DNA of 64,000 nt, taken from NCBI GenBank assembly GCA_051872335.1, contig JBJEDT010000025.1, forward strand, positions 124,001 through 188,000. The letters are read 5' to 3'. Numbering within the stretch: position 1 is the first letter of the stretch; each line of letters begins with the position of its first letter. The position numbers and the translations under genes were made by a program. Positions 45,286-54,756 of this stretch are shown here, piece by piece. The notes beneath the pieces are model-generated. The model was not told the DNA's origin, made no database searches, and saw only the letters and a list, made by a program, of their open reading frames with translations. This stretch comes from SUG2458 sp051872335 (GTDB lineage: Bacteria > Bacillota_I > Bacilli_A > RFN20 > CAG-826).

Positions 45286-45319
45286 AACACCTCCTTTATA
45301 GTATTTACAAGGAAGTGTT
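45286..45319 (-). terminator. Hairpin between mfd and spoVT containing the spoVT ribosome binding site
   Basis: Minus-strand AACACTTCCTT pairs with AAGGAGGTGTT (11 bp, one T-G pair) around a 12-nt loop and is followed by T6. The 3' arm is the spoVT Shine-Dalgarno, and the ATG is 8 nt further on. It can act both as mfd terminator and as a block on spoVT translation from read-through mRNA. Confidence 0.7.
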
Positions 45320-45329
45320 ATTTATGTAA

Positions 45330-48300
45330 TTAATTTAAATTTGATTTAGATAAGTTAAATAAAATTTTATTAACATCTTCAAATTTATCTATCCATTCAC
45401 CTTTTTTATAAAAACTAACATGAACTTCACCTTTAATAAAATTAACTTTTAAATAAGTAATATACTTTTGTAATTCTTTAAATAAAATATAACCCATACC
45501 ATCGATATTTGAAAATTGTTTAGTACAAATTAAATCAATGCGTTCTTTATATTCATTTGTTTCTTTTAACCAATTACCTTGTTGATATAACGTGATTCTT
45601 CTTTTAGTAAATAGTAGTTCTACTTCACTAGGTAAGGTTCCATATATATCTTTAACTTTATCATTTAATTCAGTAAGTTCTTCAAATGTTTTGGCTTCAT
45701 CTATTTCTTTATATATATCTATTTTTTCACCTTTACTTATATAACTAGATGGAATATATGCATCAAGAGATAATATCTTACTAGCCTCATTAGAAAAGAG
45801 TTCTTTTTCTTCTCCTTTCTTTTCGCTAAGTGCTTCATTTAATAATTGGATATACATATCAATACCAACTGAATCAATAAAACCAGCTTGTTCTGGACCT
45901 AAAATATCACCTGCTCCTCTTATAATCAAATCACGTTGAGCAATCTTATATCCACTACCAAGTTCAGTAAATTCTTGAATAGCTTTAAGTCTTTTCTTAG
46001 CATCATCATTCATATTTTTATTACCTTTGTATAAAAGATAAGCATAAGCAATACGATTCCCACGTCCTACTCTTCCTTTAATTTGATATAGTTGAGCAAG
46101 ACCAAAGCAATCAGCGTTTTCAATAATTATCATATTAGCATTTGGTATATCAATTCCTGTTTCAATAATAGATGTGCAAACTAAAACATCAATTTCTCCA
46201 TTATAGAACTTAATCATTACATCTTCGATATCATCTTTTTCCATTTGTCCATGGACAATACCGATACGTGCTCCTTTAACTATACTTTGTAAATATGTTG
46301 CCTTTTCATATATTGTTGTAACATTATTATGAACATAGAAAACTTGCCCTTTTCGTGCTAGTTCACGTTCTAATAATTCTTTAATTACATTATTATCTTG
46401 AGGCATAACATAAGTCTGAATTGGCATTCTATTGACTGGAGCAGAATTAAGTTGAGATAAACTTCTTATTCCAATTAAAGACATTTGTAAAGTACGTGGA
46501 ATAGGAGTTGCTGATAAAGATAAAACATCAACATTAGTTTTAAGTTCTTTTATCTTTTCTTTTTGTGCAACTCCAAATCTTTGTTCTTCGTCGACAATTA
46601 AAAGACCTAAATCTTTATACTTAATATCTTTAGATAATAATTTATGAGTACCTATAACTAAATGGATTGATCCATCTTCTACACCCTTTAAATATGCTTT
46701 CTGTCTAACACTAGGAATTAATCTAGAAAAGATTGCAATCTTAATTCCAAAAGTGGCAAAACGTTCAACAGCTCTTTCATAGTGTTGTCTAGCAAGTAAA
46801 GTAGTTGGACATAATAAAGCTACTTGCTTACCACTATTAATTGCTTTAAAAGCAGCTCTAAAAGCAAGTTCAGTTTTTCCAAATCCAACATCTCCACATA
46901 ATAAACGATCCATTGGAGTTTCACTTTCCATATCCTTTTTAATTTCTTCCATTGCTTCTTTTTGTCCACTAGTTAATTCAAAAGGAAATAAAGATTCAAA
47001 AGCATATTGGAATTCATCATCTTCTTTAAAAGCAAAACCTTTCTTTTGCATACGAGTAGCATAAAGTTCAATAAGTTTTTCAGCAATAGTATTAACTCTT
47101 TCTTTAATGCGTTTCTTAGTTCTATCCCATTCATTAGAGTTAAGTTTATTAAGTTTAGGAACAGCACCTTCTTTTCCTATATATTTTCTAATTAATTTAA
47201 ATTGTTCAACAGGTACATATAAAACTCCATTATCTGCATATTGAATATGTAAATAGTCTCGATGTATTCCATCAACTTCTAGGGTTTCTACATCAATGAA
47301 TTTACCAATACCATTTTTTTCATGAACAACATAATCTCCTGGCTCGAGATCTTGATAAGATTTTAATATCACTGCACTTTTATATCTATTTAAGAAACGG
47401 GACATTTTTGATTGATAGCCAAGTAATTCACGTGAACTTAAAAATACTATTTGCTCATCAACTAATTCAAAACCATTTTCAAGAGCAAATAAACATATAC
47501 CTATTTTTTTATTAGGTATATCAAATGGCTTTACTTGTTCATATTCAATTTCATTATCATCAAGCAATAATTCGATAGCTTTCTTTTGGTGTTCTGTTGA
47601 TAAACATAAAATAATATGTTTTGCTCTATCTAAGTAACTTTCAATTAAAGTCAATGCTCCAGCAATAGTATTTGATCCACCGACAATTGAACGAGCATTA
47701 AAAACAATATCATTTTCTGAAGATGCAAAAGATGAACAATAAATAACTTGATGAGTTGATAATACTTTTGTAAGTGATTGATACATTGATAAAGAACCCA
47801 TCATAAATCCTTTATCATATTGGTCCATAAAGAAATCACTTACTTCTTTGTTTAATATATCAGTAGTAGTTAATAAAGCTTCTTTATTACAAATAACATT
47901 AATGGAATTAGAAGAATAATCTAATATAGAATAATGATTATTTTGAATAAATCCATAATATTTATATAAGTTTTCACTAATATTATTATTCTTAATTAAA
48001 TCGATATCTCTAAATACAATATCGTTTAATGAATTCACTAAATTACAATCAATATTGGTAATATCAAAACTCAATCTAGTCTTAATTTTATCTTCAAAGT
48101 CTTCTTTTTCATCAGAAGATAAAATAATATCAGTACTTGGTAAAATCGATACTTCATCGACTTTGCTAATTGATCGTTGAGTTGATATATCAAAAATTCG
48201 TATAGATTCTAAAGTATCATCAAAAAATTCCATTCGTATTGGATTATTATTGTTAACACTAAAGATATCGATGATATCTCCTCTAATAGCAAATTGCATT

Positions 48301-48794
48301 GATTGATCAATTTTATTTACTCTAATATATCCATTATCAATTAACACTTTTTTAATATCTTCAATATTATATGAATTATCTACTTTAAAATTTAAAACCT
48401 TACTTTTAAATAATTCAGGCGAAGGTACATAACGTAAAATAGATGCTGTATGAGTTATTAAAACATAATTATCTTTTTTTAATAATTCATCCATTACAAA
48501 AAGACGTTGAGCAAGCATTTCTTTTGAAGAAGCTACACTTTCTACTCTTAACATTTCATCTACAGGATAAAACAAACAGTTTTCTTCTCCAATAAAGCAC
48601 GATAATAAATCATAAACTTTTTGAGCATTATAAAGATTAGAAGCAATTACATTAAATTTTCCACCACTACTTTTAAAATTAGATGCTACAACAAGAGCTA
48701 CTCCGATTGTATCATCCACGACAAAAGATCCCTTTTTGTTAGAAAGGGAAGATATCAATATATTCTTATTTAATAAAGAAAATAAATCGTCCAA
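45330..48794 (-). CDS. mfd: Transcription-repair coupling factor
   Basis: About 1154 residues. It removes stalled RNA polymerase at DNA damage and recruits UvrA. A UvrB-like N-terminal region, the polymerase-interacting domain (LEPGDYVVHEKNGIGKF, about 465-530) and a superfamily 2 helicase core with GDVGFGKTELAFRAAFKA, IVDEEQRFGV and SATPIPRTLQMS lead to a C-terminal TRCF domain. The start is probably a TTG preceded by AAGGAG; an upstream ATG would add 22 residues of unlike composition. It sits upstream of spoVT, as in Bacillus. Confidence 0.95.
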   Translation of the reverse strand: MDDLFSLLNKNILISSLSNKKGSFVVDDTIGVALVVASNFKSSGGKFNVIASNLYNAQKVYDLLSCFIGEENCLFYPVDEMLRVESVASSKEMLAQRLFVMDELLKKDNYVLITHTASILRYVPSPELFKSKVLNFKVDNSYNIEDIKKVLIDNGYIRVNKIDQSMQFAIRGDIIDIFSVNNNNPIRMEFFDDTLESIRIFDISTQRSISKVDEVSILPSTDIILSSDEKEDFEDKIKTRLSFDITNIDCNLVNSLNDIVFRDIDLIKNNNISENLYKYYGFIQNNHYSILDYSSNSINVICNKEALLTTTDILNKEVSDFFMDQYDKGFMMGSLSMYQSLTKVLSTHQVIYCSSFASSENDIVFNARSIVGGSNTIAGALTLIESYLDRAKHIILCLSTEHQKKAIELLLDDNEIEYEQVKPFDIPNKKIGICLFALENGFELVDEQIVFLSSRELLGYQSKMSRFLNRYKSAVILKSYQDLEPGDYVVHEKNGIGKFIDVETLEVDGIHRDYLHIQYADNGVLYVPVEQFKLIRKYIGKEGAVPKLNKLNSNEWDRTKKRIKERVNTIAEKLIELYATRMQKKGFAFKEDDEFQYAFESLFPFELTSGQKEAMEEIKKDMESETPMDRLLCGDVGFGKTELAFRAAFKAINSGKQVALLCPTTLLARQHYERAVERFATFGIKIAIFSRLIPSVRQKAYLKGVEDGSIHLVIGTHKLLSKDIKYKDLGLLIVDEEQRFGVAQKEKIKELKTNVDVLSLSATPIPRTLQMSLIGIRSLSQLNSAPVNRMPIQTYVMPQDNNVIKELLERELARKGQVFYVHNNVTTIYEKATYLQSIVKGARIGIVHGQMEKDDIEDVMIKFYNGEIDVLVCTSIIETGIDIPNANMIIIENADCFGLAQLYQIKGRVGRGNRIAYAYLLYKGNKNMNDDAKKRLKAIQEFTELGSGYKIAQRDLIIRGAGDILGPEQAGFIDSVGIDMYIQLLNEALSEKKGEEKELFSNEASKILSLDAYIPSSYISKGEKIDIYKEIDEAKTFEELTELNDKVKDIYGTLPSEVELLFTKRRITLYQQGNWLKETNEYKERIDLICTKQFSNIDGMGYILFKELQKYITYLKVNFIKGEVHVSFYKKGEWIDKFEDVNKILFNLSKSNLN

Positions 48795-48957
48795 ACAATA
48801 CGCTCCTTTATTAGTGGTTTTCACATTTAATAATTTACAATAAATATACATCAATAACAAGGTAAAATATTATATGAGATAGTATCACTTATTAATTATT
48901 AAATAATAAAACAAAAACAATATTTCAATGTATTATAAATATTTTTAACTTCCAATT

Positions 48958-49680
48958 TTATTTAGTATATATAGAATTTATTCTATTTTTTGCAATATCA
49001 AAATACTTCTTTTCCTTTTCAATACCAATAAATATTCTATTTCTTTTCTTGGCAACATAACCTGTAGTTCCACTTCCCATAAATGGGTCTAACACAATAT
49101 CTTTTTCATTGGTAGCAGAAATTATAATTCTGTCTAATAAACATTCCGGTTTTTGAGTGGGATGATAACCAAATTTTTTTTCATTTATTTGTACAGCAGA
49201 GAGATTCCAAACATCCTGCATTTCTTCATTGTTAACTTTAAACATGTCTTTATAATTAAAAGTCTTATTTTTCCCCTTACTAGCCCATATAATGAACTCA
49301 TAAGAAAATCTAAATTTATTTTTATATATTAATGGTGGTGGATCAATCTTATGCCAAATAATAATATTAATGATTCTGAATCCAATTTTTTTCATTTGTT
49401 GCTGAACATCAAAAATATTATGTTGAGTTCCACTCACCCAAATTGTTCCACCAACTTTTAATAATCTATAACATTCACTTAACCATTCATAGTTAAATTT
49501 ACTAATATCCTCATAACGAGAGGCTTTATCCCATTCACCTTTATTGACTGACACAACTCTACCATTATGAATAGATAAACCGCCATTAGATAAAAAATAT
49601 GGTGGATCTGCAAACACCATATCTATTTTATTTGAAGGCATAGTCTTCATTACTTTAATACAATCATCGTTATATAACAT
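48958..49680 (-). CDS. DpnA-like adenine methyltransferase, copy 2
   Basis: 240 residues. This beta-class N6-adenine methyltransferase has the catalytic motif FADPPYFLS near the N-terminus and the SAM-binding motif DPFMGSGTT near the C-terminus, plus YHPTQKP. The PYFLSNGGLS and VNKGEWDKA blocks match the DpnA/M2.DpnII group, which can methylate single-stranded GATC. It is the last gene of the restriction operon, separated by 77 bp from the nuclease gene. It is a diverged paralogue of the methylase at 50653-51441. GAGGA precedes the ATG. Confidence 0.85.
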   Translation of the reverse strand: MLYNDDCIKVMKTMPSNKIDMVFADPPYFLSNGGLSIHNGRVVSVNKGEWDKASRYEDISKFNYEWLSECYRLLKVGGTIWVSGTQHNIFDVQQQMKKIGFRIINIIIWHKIDPPPLIYKNKFRFSYEFIIWASKGKNKTFNYKDMFKVNNEEMQDVWNLSAVQINEKKFGYHPTQKPECLLDRIIISATNEKDIVLDPFMGSGTTGYVAKKRNRIFIGIEKEKKYFDIAKNRINSIYTK

Positions 49681-49757
49681 AAAAAGTCCTCACAATAATT
49701 ATTTAGCAAAAATTTAAATTTTTCCTAAAAATATTTTAAGAACTTATGATGTGTTTA

Positions 49758-50648
49758 TTAGATTCTTACTAAATTTAAAAGTTTATACAAAGCTCCATCT
49801 TCTAAATCTTTTAGATTGTACATTGTTGGTAAAACATCAAAAGTTTCTTCTAAATTATGTTTTGCCGTGTTCCAGCCAATGCCATCAGTAAACCAAACAA
49901 AGGTAAATCCATCTATTTGTTTTGATTCAATAGCTAAGTTCTTATAACTTCTCGCAGTTTCATTTAATTTAGAACCACTACTTCCATAAAAATTACACTC
50001 GCATGCATATACATGATTATTAACATATAAAACAAAATCAAATCTTTTTTCTGTTTTTCCTTGATTACTTATACAATTTAAGTCTAAATTAAATTTCTCT
50101 TCAATTTCGGATTTAGTCATTTCTTTAAAATAAGAAACTCCTTTTACCAAACCATATTTAACTAAATAAGATTCAACTAAATCTTCCATTGCATCACCAG
50201 TTCTATTTTTTCTTCCATTAGTATCCATACCAACTTCTACACCAGTTACATAATCAACTAAATTATTTATAATATGATTTTCTAACAAATCAAATAGGCC
50301 TGTTTCTCGCATAAAATATTTGCACTCTTCATAATGGCAGTAAGAATTATTTGAATATTGATTGTAGTCAAATTTATATATTTTTGCTCCATTTCCATCT
50401 TGACAATAAATTTCTTTTTCTCGTTTAGCAATCAAAATTGGAATAACTCTTAAAATATCAGGATATTTTCCTAAAAGGTTTTCAAAATCCTGCTCAATAT
50501 GTTTACTACCAATTAAAGAATTTAATATATTTAATTCTACCTTTATATTGTCAACGTTTGCATAGCATTTATCAAAATCAACATAGTATTTATACGTTGC
50601 AATTGTATCTTTCATTGTAGATAGCCATTCATTAAATTTTCTTTCCAT
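49758..50648 (-). CDS. DpnII/MboI-family type II restriction endonuclease
   Basis: 296 residues. Characteristic DpnII segments include FMRETGLFDLLEN, GVEVGMDTNGRKNRTGDAMEDLVE and SKLNETARSYKNL. The PD-(D/E)XK-like core reads RFDFVLYVNN, then YACECNF. It is predicted to cut unmethylated GATC. It lies between two DpnA-like methylases and downstream of a Dam-type methylase, the expected DpnII order. GGAGG precedes the ATG. Specificity is inferred from family. Confidence 0.9.
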   Translation of the reverse strand: MERKFNEWLSTMKDTIATYKYYVDFDKCYANVDNIKVELNILNSLIGSKHIEQDFENLLGKYPDILRVIPILIAKREKEIYCQDGNGAKIYKFDYNQYSNNSYCHYEECKYFMRETGLFDLLENHIINNLVDYVTGVEVGMDTNGRKNRTGDAMEDLVESYLVKYGLVKGVSYFKEMTKSEIEEKFNLDLNCISNQGKTEKRFDFVLYVNNHVYACECNFYGSSGSKLNETARSYKNLAIESKQIDGFTFVWFTDGIGWNTAKHNLEETFDVLPTMYNLKDLEDGALYKLLNLVRI

Positions 50649-50652
50649 TTAT

Positions 50653-51441
50653 TTATTCCTCCTGTTTATTTATTAATTCTAAATATCTTCTTTTTGTTAA
50701 TTCACAATACTCTAATTCTTTCTCAATACCAATATATCTTCTATTTAATTTTAAACTAACTAATCCAGTTGTGCCACTACCATTAAAAGGATCTAGTACT
50801 AAATCTCCTTCATTAGTAGAAGCTAAAATAATTCTTTTAAGTAACGCTAATGGCTTTTGAGTAGGATGTTTGCCATATTTTTTTTCTTCTTTTGTTGGTA
50901 AAGGAATCAACCAAACATCTTTCATTTGCTTGCCACCATTAGTTTCTTTCATCAAGAAATAATTAAATATATGTTTCCCTTTTTTCTTTGGAGTTAATTG
51001 CTTTCTTGCCCATAAAATTGTTTCAGTAGAATTTGTAAAACATCTGCAAGCTAAATTAGGAGCAGGATTGGGTTTTTGCCAAGTTATATTATTAATAATT
51101 GAAAATCCTTCTAATTCTAAAGCCATACCAATAACATAAATATTATGAAATGTCCCACTAATCCAGATAGTACCATTATCTTTTAGTACATTCCTACATA
51201 GTCGAATCCATTTTCTATTAAAGTCTATTTTCTCTTCAATTGTTATTGATTTATCCCATGCACCTTTATCAACTGATACTTGTTTTCCAGAATGACAAGA
51301 TACGCCACCACTTGATAAAAAGTAAGGTGGATCAGCAAATATCATATCCACCGATTGTGGCTTTAACAATTTTAATATTTTAAAACAATCATCATTATAT
51401 AAAGTAAAATCATTTTCGTTTATAAATATTGTTTTATTCAT
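50653..51441 (-). CDS. DpnA-like adenine methyltransferase, copy 1
   Basis: 262 residues. Motifs FADPPYFLSSGG, VDKGAWDKS, KHPTQKP and DPFNGSGTT mark a beta-class N6-adenine methylase like DpnA. It lies directly between the Dam-type gene (8-bp overlap) and the nuclease gene (4-bp gap), so it is the canonical second methylase of the system. Its ribosome binding site is weak, consistent with coupling to the upstream gene. Confidence 0.88.
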   Translation of the reverse strand: MNKTIFINENDFTLYNDDCFKILKLLKPQSVDMIFADPPYFLSSGGVSCHSGKQVSVDKGAWDKSITIEEKIDFNRKWIRLCRNVLKDNGTIWISGTFHNIYVIGMALELEGFSIINNITWQKPNPAPNLACRCFTNSTETILWARKQLTPKKKGKHIFNYFLMKETNGGKQMKDVWLIPLPTKEEKKYGKHPTQKPLALLKRIILASTNEGDLVLDPFNGSGTTGLVSLKLNRRYIGIEKELEYCELTKRRYLELINKQEE

Positions 51442-52483
51442 AATTAGTAATAATCACTTCTTCTACTTCACCACGGCCATCTGCTTTTGCATTAATCATT
51501 CTTTTTGCAGGCACGACAGTAATATGAAATCCTTTATATAATTCATTAATAAACTTTGTATTATGATTGCTTAACATTAAATATACACCTTTTTTTGATA
51601 ATTCCTTAAAAACATTAGCAAGTCTAATTTGCTCATCTTTTCCAAATGAATTTTTATCATAAGCAGTGAAACTTTCCTTCTCGTCCCATGAATCATATGG
51701 TGGATCAAAATAAACAAAATCCCCCGCTTTTGCATTTTTAACTGCAACTTCAAAATCAACATTAGTAATAACAGGCTTTCTATTTTTAAAAAAGATATTT
51801 AAATTATCAAATGTTTTTCTATCAAAACAATTAATATATTTTTTCTTACCAGATGGAACATTAAAATAGCCTTTTGAATTAACTCTATATAATCCATTAA
51901 AACAAGCTTTGTTAAGATATATCATTCTTCCTGCTCTTACATGAATTGGAAGTTTATTGAAGTCATCTAATTTATCCATTTCTCTAACACGATAATAATA
52001 TTCTTCAGAATGATTAACTTCATGTTTTAGTAATTCTTCTTTTAGCAATGAGAACAACTGATTATCTTCTAAACATTTATAAACACAAATAAGTTCTTCA
52101 TTAGCATCATTAATAGAAAATGCTTTCGGTTGTAATTTAAATAATAAAGCTCCACCACCTACAAATGGTTCAAAATATCTATTGAATGATTCAGGTAAAT
52201 GAGATTCAATAACATCCAAGAGTTGTGTTTTTCCACCAGCCCATTTCACAAAGGGATGAACTTCCAAATTCTTTACTTCTCTAACAGGCACTAATTTCAT
52301 TCCTAATGCATCATATATTTTTGCAATAGTATTAAATGTAACACCAGTAACAGTTCCTTTTTCTATTTTTGATAATTGTGCTCTATCCATACCACATAAA
52401 AAAGATAATTGCTCTTGAGACAATCCCGCTTGAATTCTAAAATTACGAATATCATTTCCTAAAGAAGCTAGCATCATTTCCAT
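51434..52483 (-). CDS. XRE helix-turn-helix fused to Dam/DpnM-type adenine methyltransferase
   Basis: 349 residues. An N-terminal XRE domain (about 5-65, LSQEQLSFLCGMDRAQLSKIEKGTVTG) is joined to an alpha-class D12 methylase with FVKWAGGKTQLL, the SAM motif FEPFVGGGAL and the catalytic DPPYDSW. It should protect GATC by N6-adenine methylation. The fused DNA-binding domain probably lets the enzyme repress its own operon, replacing a separate C protein. The start is an ATG after AAGGAG. An 18-bp dyad lies 55 bp upstream. Confidence 0.9.
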   Translation of the reverse strand: MEMMLASLGNDIRNFRIQAGLSQEQLSFLCGMDRAQLSKIEKGTVTGVTFNTIAKIYDALGMKLVPVREVKNLEVHPFVKWAGGKTQLLDVIESHLPESFNRYFEPFVGGGALLFKLQPKAFSINDANEELICVYKCLEDNQLFSLLKEELLKHEVNHSEEYYYRVREMDKLDDFNKLPIHVRAGRMIYLNKACFNGLYRVNSKGYFNVPSGKKKYINCFDRKTFDNLNIFFKNRKPVITNVDFEVAVKNAKAGDFVYFDPPYDSWDEKESFTAYDKNSFGKDEQIRLANVFKELSKKGVYLMLSNHNTKFINELYKGFHITVVPAKRMINAKADGRGEVEEVIITNYE

Positions 52484-52537
52484 ATAAAAATCTCCTTGTA
52501 TTACTATCAAGAAAATCTTATCATAATTCGTTAGATT

Positions 52538-52555
52538 TGTGTATAAAAATACACA
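52538..52555. promoter_or_regulatory. TGTGTAT-AAAA-ATACACA dyad, candidate operator of the XRE-Dam gene
   Basis: Perfect 7-bp arms with a 4-bp centre, upstream of the restriction operon. It overlaps the expected -35 region of a TATGAT -10 nearby. No T-tract follows, which argues against a terminator. Confidence 0.5.
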
Positions 52556-52571
52556 CCATTTTTTTAATATT

Positions 52572-54428
52572 TTATTTATAGAGTTTAATTATTAAGTCTT
52601 CTTTTTCACTATCCCTTGATGTTCTAACTACTTCAAATTCATCACTAAAATATGTACTTACTATACTAGCTAATAAGTATTTATTCCATGGATAAGATAA
52701 ATGAGGATATCCATGAGTATGATTCTCGATTTCTTTTGGATTATATTCGCCAAATCTAGCTACTAATAATCTAATGTTTTTCCTAATAATATCTAATTTA
52801 TTGTTAGGAATTTTTAACATTTCTTTTGAAATTACTGTATCACCACTTATTTGAATGTATTTTTTTTGATCATCCGTATAATAAAAATCATTTCTTAAAC
52901 CATCATATATAATACATTCATTTTCGTACCATTCATGTGTTCTATCGGCAAGTTTTGTTGCTTTTTCTATAGTTAAATAAGATATGATTTCGCCATAATT
53001 ATAAAATAAATATTCTTTAACCAATTCGAAGTTTTCTTCGAGAAGATACAGATAATATTTAAATTTAAACTTTGTTTCCTTATTCAATATTTCTTGTAAA
53101 ATTTCATCATCATTCATTTTCTTTTTTGCAAATAATTTTGGCGTTCTCTTAAAGTAATATTTATCAACAATTATATGATCTAATTTACTTAGATTTTCTA
53201 ATTCATCAATTCTTAATACTTTACCAATTTCCATAATTCTTTCTTCAATAATATTATCAACAGAAGTCGATGTTGAATCATAGATTATATCCAAATCTTT
53301 GTCATATTTAATTGGGTAACATCCGTATTTTATTGCTGAAAATATAAATTTATAAAACAAAGAATAAGGAACCCATATATCCTGGTCATTATAAGGTAAT
53401 CTTTTTAAAGATTTTTCTAGATCCAAACAAGAACAAAATGTTTTATTTTCATCAAAAGCATTATAAAAATAAGCTAGAATTTCATTACCAAAGCAACCCA
53501 CAGTCTCGTTATAATATTTATAAAATTCATCAATCCTATTTAATACTTCTTTAATAGTAATTGAGAAGCGCTTAGCAATTTCAGCTAAAGATAATGGTTC
53601 ACCTAAAAATCCATTATACAAATAGATAATTTTTTGAGTTAATTCATCTTTATATTTGGTAAAAGTATAATTTATCTGCATAAAAAATTTTGAATAAGAC
53701 AAATTATAAAAGAAATACTTGTCGTAGTCATTTTCTCTAGGCATTAACATACTTTGTATTTCATTTTTATCATACATATTAAAATCTCTCATATGTGTAA
53801 TACCATTAATAAAAAGGATTTTACGTGTTAGTGGATTTTCAATAAATGCATCTGTTGGAATCAAACCATATTCTTTAAACTTAAATTCACTAAAAGAACA
53901 ATAATACTTACTTCTACTAATGAATTCTAAAAAGGCACCTGCTATATTCTCATAACTTGAGTGTTCTTGCTTATAACGCATGATAAAAATAAGTGCTACT
54001 GATTTATTATCTGTAATACCTAATTCTCGAACACTATTAGCATACAATAATAAAAGATCATCTAGATTATTATGTGGTCCCCATTCATCATATTTATTTA
54101 AATCTAAATGAAATGTCTTTAAAAAGAAATCATTAATATCTACCAATGATATTTTATCATCTTCAACTCTAAAATCTTTATTATTAATAAAATAATTCTT
54201 AAAAGCATCTGCATCAAGTTTTACTTCATATCCTTTTTGAATTGCTTCTTGAAAATCACTTAATAATAACGTTTTAGATTTACCTTTTAAACTATCTTGT
54301 TTATCAAATAAAGCATTAATAATTAAGCTATTAAGATAATCAATGCTAAAATTTATTTTTTTATAATGCTTTTCAGCTTCTTCGATGTTTTCTTTTGTAA
54401 AAAATAATAAATCTTCTTTGTTAATCAT
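52572..54428 (-). CDS. Unrecognised 618-residue protein with sigma-4-like helix-turn-helix
   Basis: I do not recognise the family. Residues about 262-312 (beginning DELTQKIIYLYNGFLGEP, then SLAEIAKRFSITIKEVLNRI) look like a sigma-70 region 4 helix-turn-helix. The rest is mostly helical, acidic and lysine-rich, without membrane segments, Walker motifs or an obvious nuclease core. The C-terminus has a PWNKYLLASIVSTYFSDEF stretch that may be a second helical DNA-binding or dimer module. It ends 89 bp before the XRE-Dam gene. AAGAAGG precedes the ATG, behind a leader of about 140 nt with a very stable stem. It is possibly a regulatory or defence partner of the restriction locus. Confidence 0.6.
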   Translation of the reverse strand: MINKEDLLFFTKENIEEAEKHYKKINFSIDYLNSLIINALFDKQDSLKGKSKTLLLSDFQEAIQKGYEVKLDADAFKNYFINNKDFRVEDDKISLVDINDFFLKTFHLDLNKYDEWGPHNNLDDLLLLYANSVRELGITDNKSVALIFIMRYKQEHSSYENIAGAFLEFISRSKYYCSFSEFKFKEYGLIPTDAFIENPLTRKILFINGITHMRDFNMYDKNEIQSMLMPRENDYDKYFFYNLSYSKFFMQINYTFTKYKDELTQKIIYLYNGFLGEPLSLAEIAKRFSITIKEVLNRIDEFYKYYNETVGCFGNEILAYFYNAFDENKTFCSCLDLEKSLKRLPYNDQDIWVPYSLFYKFIFSAIKYGCYPIKYDKDLDIIYDSTSTSVDNIIEERIMEIGKVLRIDELENLSKLDHIIVDKYYFKRTPKLFAKKKMNDDEILQEILNKETKFKFKYYLYLLEENFELVKEYLFYNYGEIISYLTIEKATKLADRTHEWYENECIIYDGLRNDFYYTDDQKKYIQISGDTVISKEMLKIPNNKLDIIRKNIRLLVARFGEYNPKEIENHTHGYPHLSYPWNKYLLASIVSTYFSDEFEVVRTSRDSEKEDLIIKLYK

Positions 54429-54470
54429 AAACTATATACCTTCTTTCTATGAATAATAAATAACGGAGGG

Positions 54471-54528
54471 CTAGTGGATGGACTATAAGGAGACGGTTAT
54501 CGAAAGGAGGATTGTGTCCATCCACTAG
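54471..54528. other. Long perfect stem-loop in the leader of the 618-residue gene
   Basis: Arms CTAGTGGATGGAC (54471-54483) and GTCCATCCACTAG (54516-54528) pair over 13 bp around a 32-nt loop. The loop carries AAGGAGA and AAGGAGG on the plus strand, which read as CCTCCTTT and TCTCCTT on the minus strand. A minus-strand TATAAT at 54573-54578 would put it in the 5' leader of the downstream gene. The rest of the 328-bp gap (54429-54756) is AT-rich, with nothing else recognised. Confidence 0.7.
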
Positions 54529-54756
54529 TAAAATGAAACTAAAAATTTAAAGCTTTTTGATTTCACGATTGCATTATACTAAAAAAAGAAATTAAAAAAA
54601 ATAGGTCAGGACAATACAACATTTCAAATAGTTTAAGAAAATTCTTATATATTTTTATACTTCGTATAAAATATATAAATTGTGGTATATAAAGTTTTAA
54701 ATACTTGTAAAAAAAGTATTAAGAACAATTTCTTAATACTTATAAATAATAATATT

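Noticed and set aside
54484..54515. Loop sequence CCTCCTTTC as a relic of the 16S rRNA 3' end
   Set aside because: Only about nine bases match, and the other 16S-like piece (ATAACCG) is in the wrong order.
54471..54528. Stem-loop as an ordinary intrinsic terminator
   Set aside because: No T-tract on either side and more than 200 bp from the nearest upstream stop codon.
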